Shown piece after piece: positions 1-11,300 of a stretch of 46,142 bases of DNA. Numbering within the stretch: the first letter of the stretch is position 1; the number at the start of each line of letters is the position of its first letter. Origin of the DNA: Lewinellaceae bacterium (GTDB taxonomy: Bacteria; Bacteroidota; Bacteroidia; Chitinophagales; Saprospiraceae); the NCBI GenBank assembly GCA_947459655.1, contig CANHEE010000009.1, forward strand, positions 1 to 46,142, in the 5' to 3' direction. Position numbers and translations under genes: made by a program. The notes under the pieces were generated by a model. It was not told where the DNA came from. It saw nothing but the letters and a program-made list of their open reading frames with translations, and made no database searches.

Positions 1-1690
1 GTGTAATGGCGACATTTCCGTCGTTTCCACCCGTGCAGCTGACGTTTGTTTGCGTGAATGTTGCGCTGAGGGTTGCTGGTTCGGTGATAGTTGCATTTAT
101 CGTAGTTGTGCAACCCTTTGCATCTGTTATGGTGAAAGTATAGTTACCTGCAATAAGTCCGGTTTGTGCGGGACTGATGCTGTAAGGCGCTGTTCCACCG
201 GATGGTGTAATGGCGACATTTCCGTCGTTTCCACCCGTGCAGCTGACGTTTGTTTGCGTGAATGTTGCGCTGAGCGGGGCTGGTTCGGTGATGGTTGCAT
301 TTATCGTAGTTGTGCAACCCTTTGCATCTGTTACGGTGAAAGTGTAGTTACCTGCAATAAGTCCGGTTTGTGCGGGACTAATGGTATATGGCGCTGTCCC
401 GCCGGATGGTGTAATTACCACATTTCCGTCATTTCCACCCGTGCAGCTGACGTTTGTTTGCGTGAATGTTGCAGACAGCGTTGCCGCTTCTGTAATTATG
501 GCATTCAATGTAGTTGTACATCCATTAGCATCTGTTATGGTGAAAGTGTAGTTTCCTGCAGCTAGACCTGTTTGTGCCGGACTTATTGTGTATGGACCTG
601 TTCCTCCTGTCGGAAAAATTACCACGCTACCATCATTTCCACCAACACAGCTCACGTTTCCTTGAGTAATGGTAGCACTTAGAGGCGGAGGTTGAGAGAT
701 TGTTGCGCTCGTTGTGGTTTTACAGCCATTGGCGTCAGTAACAGTAAAAATGTACGAGCCTGCAGTGAGTCCTGTTTGCACCGGACTGATGTTATAAGGT
801 GCAATACCGCCCACTGGAGTTATTGCGACGCTGCCGTTATTACTCCCCGCGCATTTTACGTTAGTTTGCGTCAGGGTTGTGTTTATTGGTGTAGGCTCTG
901 TAATTGTTGCATTTACGGTGGTTGTACAGCCCTTTGCATCTGTTACAGTAAAAGTGTAATTCCCTGCAGCAAGTCCTGTTTGCACTGGACTAATGGTGTA
1001 TGGTCCTGTACCTCCTGAAACGGTTATTACAACCTTCCCGTTTAGCCCGCCTGCACAACTAACATTTGTCTGGGTAATCGTAGTTGTCAATTGTGCAGGT
1101 TCTGTTATATTGGCATTTACAGTTCTTTTACATCCCTTGGCATCCGTAATCGTAAACACATAGCTTCCTGCGGTTAGTCCTGTCTGCGCTGGAATGATGG
1201 AATAAGGTGAGGTGCCGCCAGTTGCTGTGATAACTACAGCACCGTCATTACCTCCAGGACAGCTCACATTTGTGCGTGTAAATGTAGCGCCCAATGGGGC
1301 AGGTTCTGTAATTGTAATGTTTGTCTCTGCAGTACAACCTTTTGCATCTATTATTCCAAATGTATAGGCTCCTGCAGTCAGTCCCGTCTGCGCTGGGCTG
1401 ATGGAATAAGGTGAAGTTCCACCAGTTGGCGTAATTGTTACGCTTCCATTGCTACCTCCAGCACAACTGACATTCGTCTGAGTAAAAGTAGCGGCCAGCG
1501 GTGCCGGCTGGGTGACTGTCGCATTTACAGTTGCGGTGCAACTGTTTGCATCAGTTATTGTGAAGGTGTACAAACCTGCAGTTAATCCAGTTTGTGTGGG
1601 ACTAATGGAGAATGGCGCTGTCCCCCCCGTTGTGGTTATAATTATACTACCATTAGACCCACCATTGCATGAAGGTGAGGTTACGGATGA
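1..1690 (-). repeat. Tandem 204-bp coding repeats (68 residues each)
   Basis: The repeat period is exactly 204 bp: the same stretch starts near 1, 205 and 409. The copies at 1-204 and 205-408 differ at only about a dozen positions (roughly 94% identical by eye). Copies further towards the gene start diverge progressively, to the level of conserved GGT-PY, QTGL and DA-GC positions. All copies stay in frame. This pattern indicates recent duplication towards the truncated end. Confidence 0.85.
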
Positions 1691-2497
1691 TACTGTTCCA
1701 CTGACGGCAGGAGGCCCGGAAATGGAAGTATTAGCTGTTGCTGCAGCCGATGAATTGTCAGTAACTGTAACCGAATAGTTGCCAGCTGGAATATTGGATA
1801 TGCTTGAAGCAGTCGTTCCGTTACTCCACGCATAGGTGTAAGGTGAAGTTCCTCCCGATGCTACAGCCGTTGCACCACCATTTGGAGGTGAGCAGCTTGT
1901 CTGATTTGTTTTGGTAATAAAAACAGATAGCGGAGTAACTGTTTGGTTCAGAGGAGCCAGATCTGGTGTTGAGGTATATACTAAAGCACAACCCAGTGGA
2001 CACCCTGCGGTCTGAGTAGAAGTTACAATCGCCAGTCTAGGGTTTGAGGACGTGGATGGATTTCTCCATTGTAATTTATTGGCGGGGTCACTTAGTCCGG
2101 CAACATTGGTTACGGTCCATTCAATCGTCATGATGTCAAATCCCGCTGTTGGTATGGGTTGGCCTGCCTGTCCCGAAGGTAAAGTGACATTGTAACTCAT
2201 CACACCGTTGCTGAGATTGGAACCAATTGTTGTTGGGGTTCCGTAACTGAAACCGGTACCTAGCAAAAAGTTAGCAGCTATGACCGGATTCGAAAGGGTA
2301 TTGACCGGATAATTGAATCGCAGGTTCATACTCCCCAATTGCCAGGCGTTGTTGCCACTACTTGAGGCGATGGTCAGTGTTGCGCGATATGTTCCGGTCC
2401 CAGAATTATAGCTCGGATTGGTAAACCGCATTTGGCAAGATTGTGAACTTGCCTTTAATCCAACTAAAAGAAAGAAAAAAACAAATGTATTTCTCAT
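1..2497 (-). CDS. Large secreted SprB-type repeat protein, 5' part only
   Basis: An open minus-strand frame runs without a stop from ATG at 2497 to the window edge (about 832 residues); the C-terminus lies outside. It starts with a signal peptide (MRNTFVFFFLLVGLKASSQ). About 180 residues of an unassigned beta-rich domain follow, then one repeat with the usual SprB look (GGTSPYTYAWSNG...PAGNYSVTVTD), then nine units of about 68 residues, the last truncated. A typical unit reads VSCTGGNDGN, ITPSGGTAPYSISPAQTGL, AGNYTFTITDAKGCTTT, ITEPAPL. Related repeats occur in the Flavobacterium gliding adhesin SprB and many T9SS-exported surface proteins. A sorting domain is expected downstream but cannot be seen. 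Surface adhesion or gliding is inferred from family, not shown. The frame was followed by translation through all units, so the truncation is only the window edge. Confidence 0.85.
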   Translation of the reverse strand, partial: MRNTFVFFFLLVGLKASSQSCQMRFTNPSYNSGTGTYRATLTIASSSGNNAWQLGSMNLRFNYPVNTLSNPVIAANFLLGTGFSYGTPTTIGSNLSNGVMSYNVTLPSGQAGQPIPTAGFDIMTIEWTVTNVAGLSDPANKLQWRNPSTSSNPRLAIVTSTQTAGCPLGCALVYTSTPDLAPLNQTVTPLSVFITKTNQTSCSPPNGGATAVASGGTSPYTYAWSNGTTASSISNIPAGNYSVTVTDNSSAAATANTSISGPPAVSGTVSSVTSPSCNGGSNGSIIITTTGGTAPFSISPTQTGLTAGLYTFTITDANSCTATVNATVTQPAPLAATFTQTNVSCAGGSNGSVTITPTGGTSPYSISPAQTGLTAGAYTFGIIDAKGCTAETNITITEPAPLGATFTRTNVSCPGGNDGAVVITATGGTSPYSIIPAQTGLTAGSYVFTITDAKGCKRTVNANITEPAQLTTTITQTNVSCAGGLNGKVVITVSGGTGPYTISPVQTGLAAGNYTFTVTDAKGCTTTVNATITEPTPINTTLTQTNVKCAGSNNGSVAITPVGGIAPYNISPVQTGLTAGSYIFTVTDANGCKTTTSATISQPPPLSATITQGNVSCVGGNDGSVVIFPTGGTGPYTISPAQTGLAAGNYTFTITDANGCTTTLNAIITEAATLSATFTQTNVSCTGGNDGNVVITPSGGTAPYTISPAQTGLIAGNYTFTVTDAKGCTTTINATITEPAPLSATFTQTNVSCTGGNDGNVAITPSGGTAPYSISPAQTGLIAGNYTFTITDAKGCTTTINATITEPATLSATFTQTNVSCTGGNDGNVAIT

Positions 2498-2978
2498 CTT
2501 GAAAACATTAATTAAAAACCCAAGGGGTGGCGTATGATATGAAAAAAAACATAAAATCATGCAATGTTAGTTAAATGGTTTTAGCGGTAAAGAAGCGAAG
2601 CTAGGGCTTGTAGATGCATGAAATGTTTAAAAATAAAGTAAACTCTATCGGTAGTAGGTCAAACTTTTGATTTGTAAAAGCGAATGAACATTCTCTAAAA
2701 ATGATTTTAGGTTAAACTCTAACAATTTATATCGAACCATCTGCAACATACAAAACGCAGGTCAAAGTCCAAAATTAACCTCGGAAATACGCGATGTTTG
2801 ATATCTCGATATGAAAATACAGTTTTAGCACACGATTGACACTTATGAATTTTTGTAAGGTATCCATGTCAGACCGGCCTCGCCCTTACAAATTAATAAA
2901 ACCTTATTAGTGTACTTGTAGTTTAGGGAAACCTGAAAAATCCGCAAAAGCCCATTTCTATACTTACTATCCTATTCG
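2498..2978. other. 481-bp gap between the SprB-type gene and cinA
   Basis: AT-rich non-coding stretch between two co-directional minus-strand genes. I see no convincing open frame, RNA gene or strong terminator. It should hold the end of the cinA transcript and the promoter of the repeat protein. The only exact -7 box match (TAnnTTTG, minus strand) is at 2770-2777. A short inverted repeat (ATATC-TC-GATAT) lies near 2800. Confidence 0.5.
2770..2777 (-). promoter_or_regulatory. Possible -7 promoter box for the SprB-type gene
   Basis: Minus-strand TAATTTTG matches the Bacteroidota -7 consensus TAnnTTTG exactly. No -33 TTTG is present at the usual distance. If used, it gives a 5' leader of about 265 nt before ATG at 2497. 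The AT-rich context makes a chance match possible. Confidence 0.25.
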
Positions 2979-4232
2979 TTATTTCGGTCTCAATTCCTCC
3001 TTCAGAAGATTCCACATCATGGCCAAAGCTGCGTTCGATGCATATTCAATATTTATTGCCCGGTTTCTGTTGAATCCGATTTTTCTGGTCACCGTCTTAT
3101 ACTTGCTACCAACTGCAATCCATATTGTTCCAACAGGTTTGTTTTCGGTGCCGCCACCTGGTCCAGCGATGCCGGAAATGGAAATTCCATAGTCTGCATC
3201 CATCGCAGCGAGGATTCCTGATATCATTTCGCGTACACATTCCTCACTCACAGCACCAAACTGCTCAAGTGTATCGGGCTTAACTTTCAGATGTTTTATC
3301 TTGGCCTCGTAAGCATATGCAATAATGCTGCCTGTGAAGTAATCTGACGATCCTGGAATACTTGTTAATTTATGGGAAATTAGTCCTCCCGTACAACTTT
3401 CTGCAGTGGCGATTGTCATTTTATGCTCCCGTAGAACTTCCCCAATGGCACTTTCAAGACTTTTCTCACCTCTTCCGAAAACAAATCGGGATACGATTTT
3501 TTCCATTTCCGATGCCTTAGAATCCAGGATGGCATTCAGACTTTTTTCATCGCCACCTTTTCCACTCAATCGGAGTCGTACCTGCCCATAAGCAGGCAAA
3601 TATGCCAGCTTGATACTTTCAGGGAGGTTGTTCTCAAAATCCTCCAGCAAAGCTGCTAGTTCTGTTTCTCCGGCACCCGCAGTCAGTACTGTCCTATGCG
3701 CAATGGGTTCACCTGGGAAATGCTCCTGTAATAGGGGAAGCGCTTCCATTTCCATGATATACTTCATCTCCGAAGGCACGCCGGGCAGCGAGATAATGAC
3801 TTTTTGGCCATAATTAAACCACATTCCCGGTGCGGTTCCGACATCATTATTTAGGATTTTTGCACCTTGCGGTAAAAAGCACTGTATACGGCTCGACTCT
3901 CCTGCCGTTTTTCCAAGTCTCTCGTAAATCTGCCGGATTTTTCTCCAGGTCTCTTCATGGAAAAACAATTCGACACCGAGGAAATCAGCGATGGCCTTCT
4001 TTGTAATGTCGTCTTTGGTAGGCCCAAGTCCACCGGTCATGATGAGAATCTCTGCTTGGGAGAGACCATATCCTATGGCCTTGACTATTTCCTCATGGGT
4101 GTCTCCTACTGAAAAGGCATGTCGTACGTTGATGCCCAGAAGGTTGAGTTGACGGGCTATCCAGGTGGAGTTTGTATCAGTGACCTGTCCGATCAGCAAT
4201 TCGTCACCGACCGGCAAGATAAATGCATTCAT
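2979..4232 (-). CDS. cinA: CinA-family nicotinamide-nucleotide amidase
   Basis: Full-length two-domain CinA protein (417 residues, the usual size). Residues 1-165 form the MoaB/MogA-like domain (COG1058), with VGDELLIGQVTDTNS near the start and TGGLGPTKDD at 66-75. Residues about 260-410 form the PncC amidase domain, with the AESCTGG signature at 277-283 and GIAGPGGG later. The family deamidates nicotinamide mononucleotide to nicotinate mononucleotide in NAD salvage; the N-terminal domain of some members hydrolyses ADP-ribose or NMN-type pyrophosphates. It is cytoplasmic. The gene lies alone between two surface-protein loci, after a terminator and with its own -7 box at 4243-4250, so it is probably its own transcription unit. 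Confidence 0.95.
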   Translation of the reverse strand: MNAFILPVGDELLIGQVTDTNSTWIARQLNLLGINVRHAFSVGDTHEEIVKAIGYGLSQAEILIMTGGLGPTKDDITKKAIADFLGVELFFHEETWRKIRQIYERLGKTAGESSRIQCFLPQGAKILNNDVGTAPGMWFNYGQKVIISLPGVPSEMKYIMEMEALPLLQEHFPGEPIAHRTVLTAGAGETELAALLEDFENNLPESIKLAYLPAYGQVRLRLSGKGGDEKSLNAILDSKASEMEKIVSRFVFGRGEKSLESAIGEVLREHKMTIATAESCTGGLISHKLTSIPGSSDYFTGSIIAYAYEAKIKHLKVKPDTLEQFGAVSEECVREMISGILAAMDADYGISISGIAGPGGGTENKPVGTIWIAVGSKYKTVTRKIGFNRNRAINIEYASNAALAMMWNLLKEELRPK

Positions 4233-4242
4233 TTTTTTGCCA

Positions 4243-4250
4243 CAAAATTA
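4243..4250 (-). promoter_or_regulatory. -7 promoter box for cinA
   Basis: Minus-strand TAATTTTG matches TAnnTTTG exactly and lies directly after the T-run of the preceding terminator. Its last base is 10 nt from the A of the cinA ATG at 4232, so transcription would begin within a few bases of the start codon. No good -33 element is seen; that region is occupied by the terminator hairpin. Confidence 0.5.
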
Positions 4251-4290
4251 AAGAAAAACGTTTAGAAAATCTGCACGATTCTCTAAACGT
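4248..4290 (-). terminator. Rho-independent terminator after the porP/sprF-like gene
   Basis: Perfect 9-bp inverted repeat ACGTTTAGA/TCTAAACGT (4258-4266 with 4282-4290, 15-nt loop). On the minus strand it is followed by TTTTCTTTAATTTT. It lies 71 bp after the stop of the PorP/SprF-family gene and before cinA, so it closes the adhesin-porP unit. Confidence 0.75.
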
Positions 4291-4360
4291 CTCTCGTTAG
4301 GCATCCGAATGAGTCGGATAAAATTTGAAATGCACCTCCTAGTGGTACATTGGGAATAAA

Positions 4361-5314
4361 TTAAAAAAACCGAGGATTCACATATTGATTTCCTTCAGCT
4401 TTCTTAAAGCAGTAACGAAGTGCTAATTCGAAACTGCCTGTACTATTGTTGCGCAACTCAGACATGGTGTAGTCGTAAGACATTCCGAGCAAAAACTTAT
4501 CGGTAGCCTGCACAGAAAATAGAACACAAAGAGCTTCTCCTATTCCTACCTTTGAAGATCCGCCACTTCTGTAAGTCAGTCCGGTAGTGAATTTATCCAT
4601 GTAAATAAGGTTTACATTGGCCTCTCCGACAGTAGGGGAGTTGGCGGCTATTTTAATCATGGTCTGAGGCTGCAATTTGAGTTTATCAGTAAGTGTCATC
4701 ACTATGCCACCCATAAAATAGCCATGAATAGCTTCTCTGCTCAACGGTGTCGTTCCCTCCCCAAAACCTAGGTTGTTTTTGATAACGCGTGGGATGGAGG
4801 CTCCGAGGTAATAAGTTTCTGAGTTATAGTAAGCTCCAAAACCTACGTTCGGTAACAATTTGCTCTGGAACCCCGGTTGAATAGCGTTGTCCTGACTGAG
4901 AGGCGTCGTTGAGATCACCCTTGGGTCATTGAAGTTGATTCCTCGGTATCGTACAGATGCCTGTAAACCGAGTGCAAGACTACCTGTTGCAAATGGAATA
5001 CGGTATGCATAAACAGCATCCATCGTTACTCTGCGGTCAACACCAATGGACTGACGGGATATTTGTCCTCCCGCACCTACTCGGCCGTTCATAAAAGGCA
5101 TATTAAAAGTTACCAGTTGCGCATTGGGAGCGCCATCAAAACCAATCCACTGGCTTCGGTTCAGAACGGTTAGACAGGAAGCGTTGCTACTACCCGCTAC
5201 TGCCGGATTAAAGGACATCTTGTTGAACATGAACTGTGTGTACTGCTGTTCCTGTTGTGCTTCTGAAGCCGTAAAGCAAAATAGAACTATGGCAAGCGAA
5301 ATGATATTTTTCAT
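4361..5314 (-). CDS. PorP/SprF family type IX secretion membrane protein
   Basis: Outer-membrane protein of the PorP/SprF family (317 residues from the chosen start). The signal peptide is MKNIISLAIVLFCFTASEAQ, followed by the family's N-terminal pattern QQYTQFMFNKMSFNPAVAGS and a beta-barrel-like body rich in alternating aromatic residues. An upstream in-frame ATG at 5359 exists, but only the start at 5314 places the signal peptide at the N-terminus. The gene begins 49 bp after the giant adhesin and runs the same way. This matches the sprB-sprF arrangement in Flavobacterium, where SprF is needed to export and attach the SprB adhesin. By analogy this protein is the dedicated partner of the adhesin at 5364-13283. 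That pairing is inferred from order and family. Confidence 0.9.
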   Translation of the reverse strand: MKNIISLAIVLFCFTASEAQQEQQYTQFMFNKMSFNPAVAGSSNASCLTVLNRSQWIGFDGAPNAQLVTFNMPFMNGRVGAGGQISRQSIGVDRRVTMDAVYAYRIPFATGSLALGLQASVRYRGINFNDPRVISTTPLSQDNAIQPGFQSKLLPNVGFGAYYNSETYYLGASIPRVIKNNLGFGEGTTPLSREAIHGYFMGGIVMTLTDKLKLQPQTMIKIAANSPTVGEANVNLIYMDKFTTGLTYRSGGSSKVGIGEALCVLFSVQATDKFLLGMSYDYTMSELRNNSTGSFELALRYCFKKAEGNQYVNPRFF

Positions 5315-5363
5315 AATAATAAGTTTAATTAAGTGCATCAATTGTTTTTGATTGTACATCAGA

Positions 5364-8300
5364 TTATCGTTCGATTATTAAGAAGCCATTGCGTTTCTGA
5401 CCATTCCCAAAATCAACAACAAAGAAATAAGTGCCTTCCGGCAAATTTTTCCCATTATAGGTTCCCTGCCAGTCATTTCGGTAAGGACTTGCGCGAAACA
5501 CCTCGGCTCCCCATTGATTGAAGACAGCAACCGAGGTATTCGGATATTTTCCGCCTGCAACACATGGTATTTCCCAAAGATCGTTTATCTGGTCTTCGTT
5601 TGGTGTGATGATGGTTGGAATGGTGCAATCATCGCTGCCCAGAATATTTATAAATACCTTGGCAGTGGTACATGCATCAGGACAATTGGCATTACACAAT
5701 TCATACTCAAACTCATCAGGTCCTGCGTAGCCATTTTCTGCTTTGTATTCAATTTTTGAACCATCACTGCTGATTTTTGCCTTTCCATGTTTTGGATTTG
5801 AGGCAATTGTCATTATATATCCGGCCGAAGGTATGATGTCGTTGATTAAAACAGGGATTTCGTCTGTCTGTGCATACTTAATATCAACATTGTCGTTGTT
5901 TGCAATGGCAGATGGCTCGGTCTCAATATTCAATGTGTCTCTTGAATAGATTCCACAGGCATCGTTTTTCAACACCCAAACAAGCTGGTTTTTGCCTTTG
6001 CTCAGGTTTTTCACTGAGGTCTGATTTGAATTTGGTGAAACCACTTCTTGTCCGCCAAGTGCTATCCAGGATCCAGTCACCCCTGCTACAGGTATTGCAA
6101 AAATAGGTGTACTGTTGCCGCAAACTATTTTGTCTGCCTCTGCAAGTGCAACTCCGTTTGTGGTGGCAACTGAAACATATACCTCATCACTGCTGTAATC
6201 TTTACAACCCGCATTGGAAATGGTCCATCTAAAAATGTACTGGTTACCCGGTACCAGTCCTGTTACCGAAGAGTTTGGATTATTTGGCTCAGTAATTTTT
6301 ATGCCCAGCTGCTCTTGTGAAATCAGTTGCGACCAAGTGCCAATTGTTCCCTGAGGCAGTTGCTTTGCATTTAATGTAGCAGCGGTTGCCTTACAGATGT
6401 TTATGGAGTCGCCGGCATCTGCCTTCAGATTGGTGTCATTGACATTAATTTTGATCTCATCAAATGCATAATCCTTGCAGGCTCCGTTTGACAATTTCCA
6501 CTGGAGAGTATAATTCTGACCAGCCACTAGTCCGTTTACTGCGGAATTTGGTGAATTTGGATTGGCAATGGTAATGGTTGAACCATCTGTCTGTGTCCAC
6601 AATCCTGTACCCACCGCAGGAACTGCAGCCTTCAGGGTAATGGAAGAAGCATCGCATACGTTGATGTCCGAGCCTGCAAAAGCTTGCAGATTGGGTATAT
6701 TATTCGTGTAAACAACGGTAGGTACCGAAGGCCTTAACAGACAACCGTTAACCGATGCGATGACATAGAACTCATATGAGCTGTCAATTTTCGGATAACC
6801 GGCAAGACTTAGGGTGTAGTTCAGTTGAGCTCCTGGCGCACCACTTATGTTAACATTGCTGGTATTGTACCAGGAATAAACAGCCCCAGGAATAGCCGTT
6901 GACGGATCAACCGAAAGCAATACCGATGGATTGTTTAGGTCCATGCAAACAGGGCCATTGTTTTTAACGCCCGGGATCTGCTGAGGTTTTGCATTAACAA
7001 TCACTTCCACTGCATCTGAGAATGCCGAAGCACAGCCATTCAGTATTATGCGCAGCCTGTAGGTTCCCTCTTTGTCTTTTGTTGCATTTGAAATAACGGG
7101 CTCTGCTATACTTGAACTGAATCCGGGGCCAGACCATTCGTACTGTGCTCCGTTTATCAATGAAGTCTTTAGTTTAATGGCGCTTCCTTCACATACCGGA
7201 CTATTACTACTGATCTGTGGCTTGCCTGGTATGGGATTGACAATAATTTTCTTCGTTCCCGAACTATTCGATTCACAGCCGTCTACAATAACCCTGACCG
7301 AGTAGTCACCCGAGTGGAAAGATTTCACACCAGAGATGAAGAAAGTTGGATTGGCAGTAGTAGTATCACCTGCCGGAGTCTTCCACATGAATTTAATGTT
7401 TGCACCCGAGTACGTGTTATCAAGTTCAAGATACAAATCATTCCCCTCACAGATGCTCTGGGTAGACAATCCTTTGATTACTGGCGTCGCCGGAATGTTC
7501 TTCACTCCAAGATTATATGTGAATGGTTTGGATACACAACCGGCTCCTGTTCTCACTATAAGGGTATAGTTTCCATTTGCAGCAGCAGTTACATTGGGAA
7601 TGGTAAGAGTCCGTTCCGTAGAACTCACGTTTGGTCCAGTCCACTGGTAAGTGTAACCAAGATCTACATTGCTAGGGTCTATTGTAGGAATCAGTCTGGC
7701 ATCTGTTGAACCATTTGCACATAGTCCAGCATTCGACGTTATCACTGTAATCTGAGGCGCAGGAACTGTCGTTACGGAAATAGTATAGGCGTTGCTGCAA
7801 CCATTTGGCGCAATGGATGACAGCGTATAGTTACCTGATTGCGCGGTAGTGGTTATATTCTGTGACGCGCCAAGTGTTGTATTTCCTGTAGACCATAAAT
7901 AGCTGGATCCGATTGGCGCAGTTCCCATAAGTGTGAGACTTGCTCCCTCGCAAACAGGTGAAACATAAGTAGCAGTAACAACCGGCTTTGAATTAACCTT
8001 GAGAGAAATCGGAAGAGAATTTTCTGAGCGGCAACCATCCTTAATTGCGGCAACCCTCCACTCTCCTCTGCTGCTGTCGTTTAGTCCATTTAGTACAAGT
8101 AGGTTGTTCTGTGTAGCCTCCTCACTGAAGTCCGGTTTTATCCATACATAAGAACTGACCCCAATGATATTGGTGGCCAGATTTATCGTTGAACCCTCAC
8201 AATCACGACCGATAGCTGAAATTAGTGGGGTTGACGGTTTTGACTTAACATTAACCACCGTATTCACAGGTGAAGATTCACAACCATTGGACGAAACAAT

Positions 8301-11300
8301 CAATGTATAAATACCGCTGTTCAATGGTTTAGCGTTTACAATGACCTGTGGATATGGTGTGTTTGCTGTGAAGCCATTTGGCCCTGACCATTGAAAACTA
8401 TAACCGAGTCCTGTTTGTGAAGTTCCCAGTGCAATGTTTTCTCCCTCGCAGATCTCTATTAATGCAGGGTTGGTTGTAGTGACATTAACTGTCCTTACTG
8501 GAAATACGTTGACAGGGGCAGATTCGTTAGAAGCACATCCATTCACAACAACTTTAACAAAATATTTCGCCGTGTCCTGGGGGTTGAGAATTGAGTAGGA
8601 TGGTACGTTGGTGGAATCCAGCAACGTTGCAGCCAAAGGAGTGCCTTTGAACCAAATGTAAACCGGGTTTTTACCCGTATAAGACTGTGTGGACAGCACC
8701 AGTTCACTGTTTGAACATGGCCTTACGCTGGATGCACTAATAATAGGAGTGTTGGGTATACTACTAATTGGTATGGTAATTTCTCCTGAAATATGGCAAC
8801 TTGCGAAAGGATTGGTTACAGTTACACTATACGTTCCAGCATTGAGAGTGCTTGCACTCGGAATTTTAGGATTGCGCTCTGTTGATACAAAACCATTAGG
8901 ACCTGCCCACTGATAGAGATAATAAGAGTCCGAAGGTGTAACAGGTGGGTTGGAAAACAATTGTAGTGTATCGTTTCCACACAAACCAAGATTGTAAGTT
9001 GGTTTTACCTTTATATTGTCGACATAAACCATAGCGACACAGGAACTTTGTCTGCCAGCGGAATCCCTTACAGTTAATGTAACGTTTTTAGTCTGACCGG
9101 CCTCAAGACAAGAAAAGGTAAACGGAAAAACGGTTCTGGACTGGATTCCGCAGTTGTCACTGCTACCATTGTCAATCAGATCAGCAGAAATCGGTGTTGA
9201 TGTTGAGGTGAACGGATTTACGTAGGCAATACTATTTTTACATCTAGCTACTGGATTTACCAAATCTAAAACTGTGACCTTGTAAGATACGGTATCTCTG
9301 TTTCCGACTGCATCTGCAAGGGTGAAATGTACACGGGATTCACCTCTTTTGAAATGTTCTTTGCGCACTACGCCAGCCTGAAATAATGGTTTGGGCGGAA
9401 TATTGGTTGCTCCGGTTACATAATAGTCGGGATTTGCAGTATTAAATGATAGTGATGCAGTCATCCAGCTCACATCATCTTTTCCATTTGAAAGAGGTAG
9501 CGAACATGCGTTAATTCCGGGGTCTGTACCCGCCAGACTAATCGGTATTCCTTTGAAACGGATGGCGTTGATAACAATTTTTCCGTCATCAGCCCAGCTA
9601 TTCAACTGTGCCGGCGTGATCGTGAGATTAACAGTATCCGAGAAGCTGCAGCTTGCAGCAGCAGAAGTGCCCAGTAATGTATTTCCCTCGCCATAAATTT
9701 CAAACCATGCAAACGGACCTGTGGCTTTTGCCTGCAGTTTGATGTTTAAAACTGCATTTTCATTGAGTGCGCTGTGGGTAACATCAGTAAAGGTAAACAC
9801 CACATCATCAGCGAAGTAGGTGAGATAGTTAGGGTCATATGTGAATCGGAGCAAAGAGTCACCATTAGCGAGTTGCTTCTGGTAGAAGGTCGTCCCGAAG
9901 CTACCGCAATTGTCTGAAAAACCTGTGGGTGCGATAATTTCCTCAAGAACTTCACATTCATTTCCGGTTAAAATAGGATAAATTTTATCCGCTGGCGGGA
10001 ACATGGTAGGTTTTTGAGTATCGGCAACTGTCAGGTAATAAATACAGGAATCTGTATTGTTACTGCAATCCTTGATGTAGTAGGCAATTCTGTGCTTTCC
10101 GATTGGGAGCGTAACATCTACGTCGGTTAGGGGTGAAGTGACTGTGGCATTATCGTCAATCCGGTAGCTGTATTCTGAATCACTGAACAGGGTATATGAA
10201 AACGATAGTTTTCCCTCGGCAGAAGAATTAGTACAAATGTCATTGATAGCAAATGAAGGGTTTGACGGGATGTTTGGCTTTAATTTGATGTTGAGTATGC
10301 CATCCACCGCCCAGCTGTATACCTGAGATGCTGTAATATTAACAAGGAGTGTGCTGCTTCCGCCGCATTGTGTAGCAGTGTTGACTGTTTTGCCCAGTAA
10401 CGTGCCATCCTCGCCATGTATATTGAAAAACTCAAGTGGATCCTCTCCGTCGATGTTTCTGAGGTCGATTTTTAGCTTAATGTCGGAAACAGACTGGGTT
10501 GGCATCAGGTTTACATTAAAATTCAGATTAACATCATTTACTGGCAAATTAACATTGCCAGGCATAGCTGAACTGATATTGCTGTTGGCCGAACCAGAGT
10601 AATTGAAAATGTACGATTGGCAGTCGTCTTCAACAATTGGGGCCACCAATGTGGCAAGTGCATCACAGGAGTTGGCTGCATTGTCTATAGTGGCATCCTT
10701 TGGGCAGAATTTTATTTCAGGCGCTACATTGTCGATGTAGGTAACTTTTTGGGAAACCCTGCTTTCGTTCAGGCAGTCGTCAGTTGCAATCCATGAACGC
10801 AGCAATGAGAATCTGCCGGTACATGCGGTAAAATCATACAATACTTCTTCATTAATGGCACCTGGGTTATTCTGGATATTCATGTCACAACTGTCATATA
10901 CAGAAACGGCAACTAAAGGCAAAGGCGCTCCGCAGGTTAGTGTAATATCATTAGGGTCTGTGTTAAAAACAGGAGGTTCTGTGTCCCGGGATGTGATCAA
11001 TTGAATTTTACTTACTGTATTACATCCATCGTTAACAGTCCAGGTCCTCTCTGTCAGTCCTTTACTGCTACAGGTCACTATTATGCCCATTTGAACATCT
11101 GTGTAGGTAACAACAGGCCTCGGGTTGCAGTCATCAAAGACTTCATCAGGGTATCCTGTAATGGACAAATTATTAGTCTGCTGGCACTCAACAGTAATAT
11201 TTCCGGGAACCGTAAATGTCGGGGCAACGTCATCTCTTACTGTAATGACTTGCTGTACTGCAGCTATGTTCCCGCAATTGTCAGTAGCTCTCCATGTTCT

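Noticed and set aside
50-1018. Cysteine-rich plus-strand open frames at 50-565 and 692-1018
   Set aside because: They are the reverse strand of the SprB-type repeats; their apparent repeats mirror the real minus-strand coding repeats, and they have no start context or family match.
1-1690. CRISPR-like regular repeats
   Set aside because: The 204-bp period is coding, in frame and without unique spacers.
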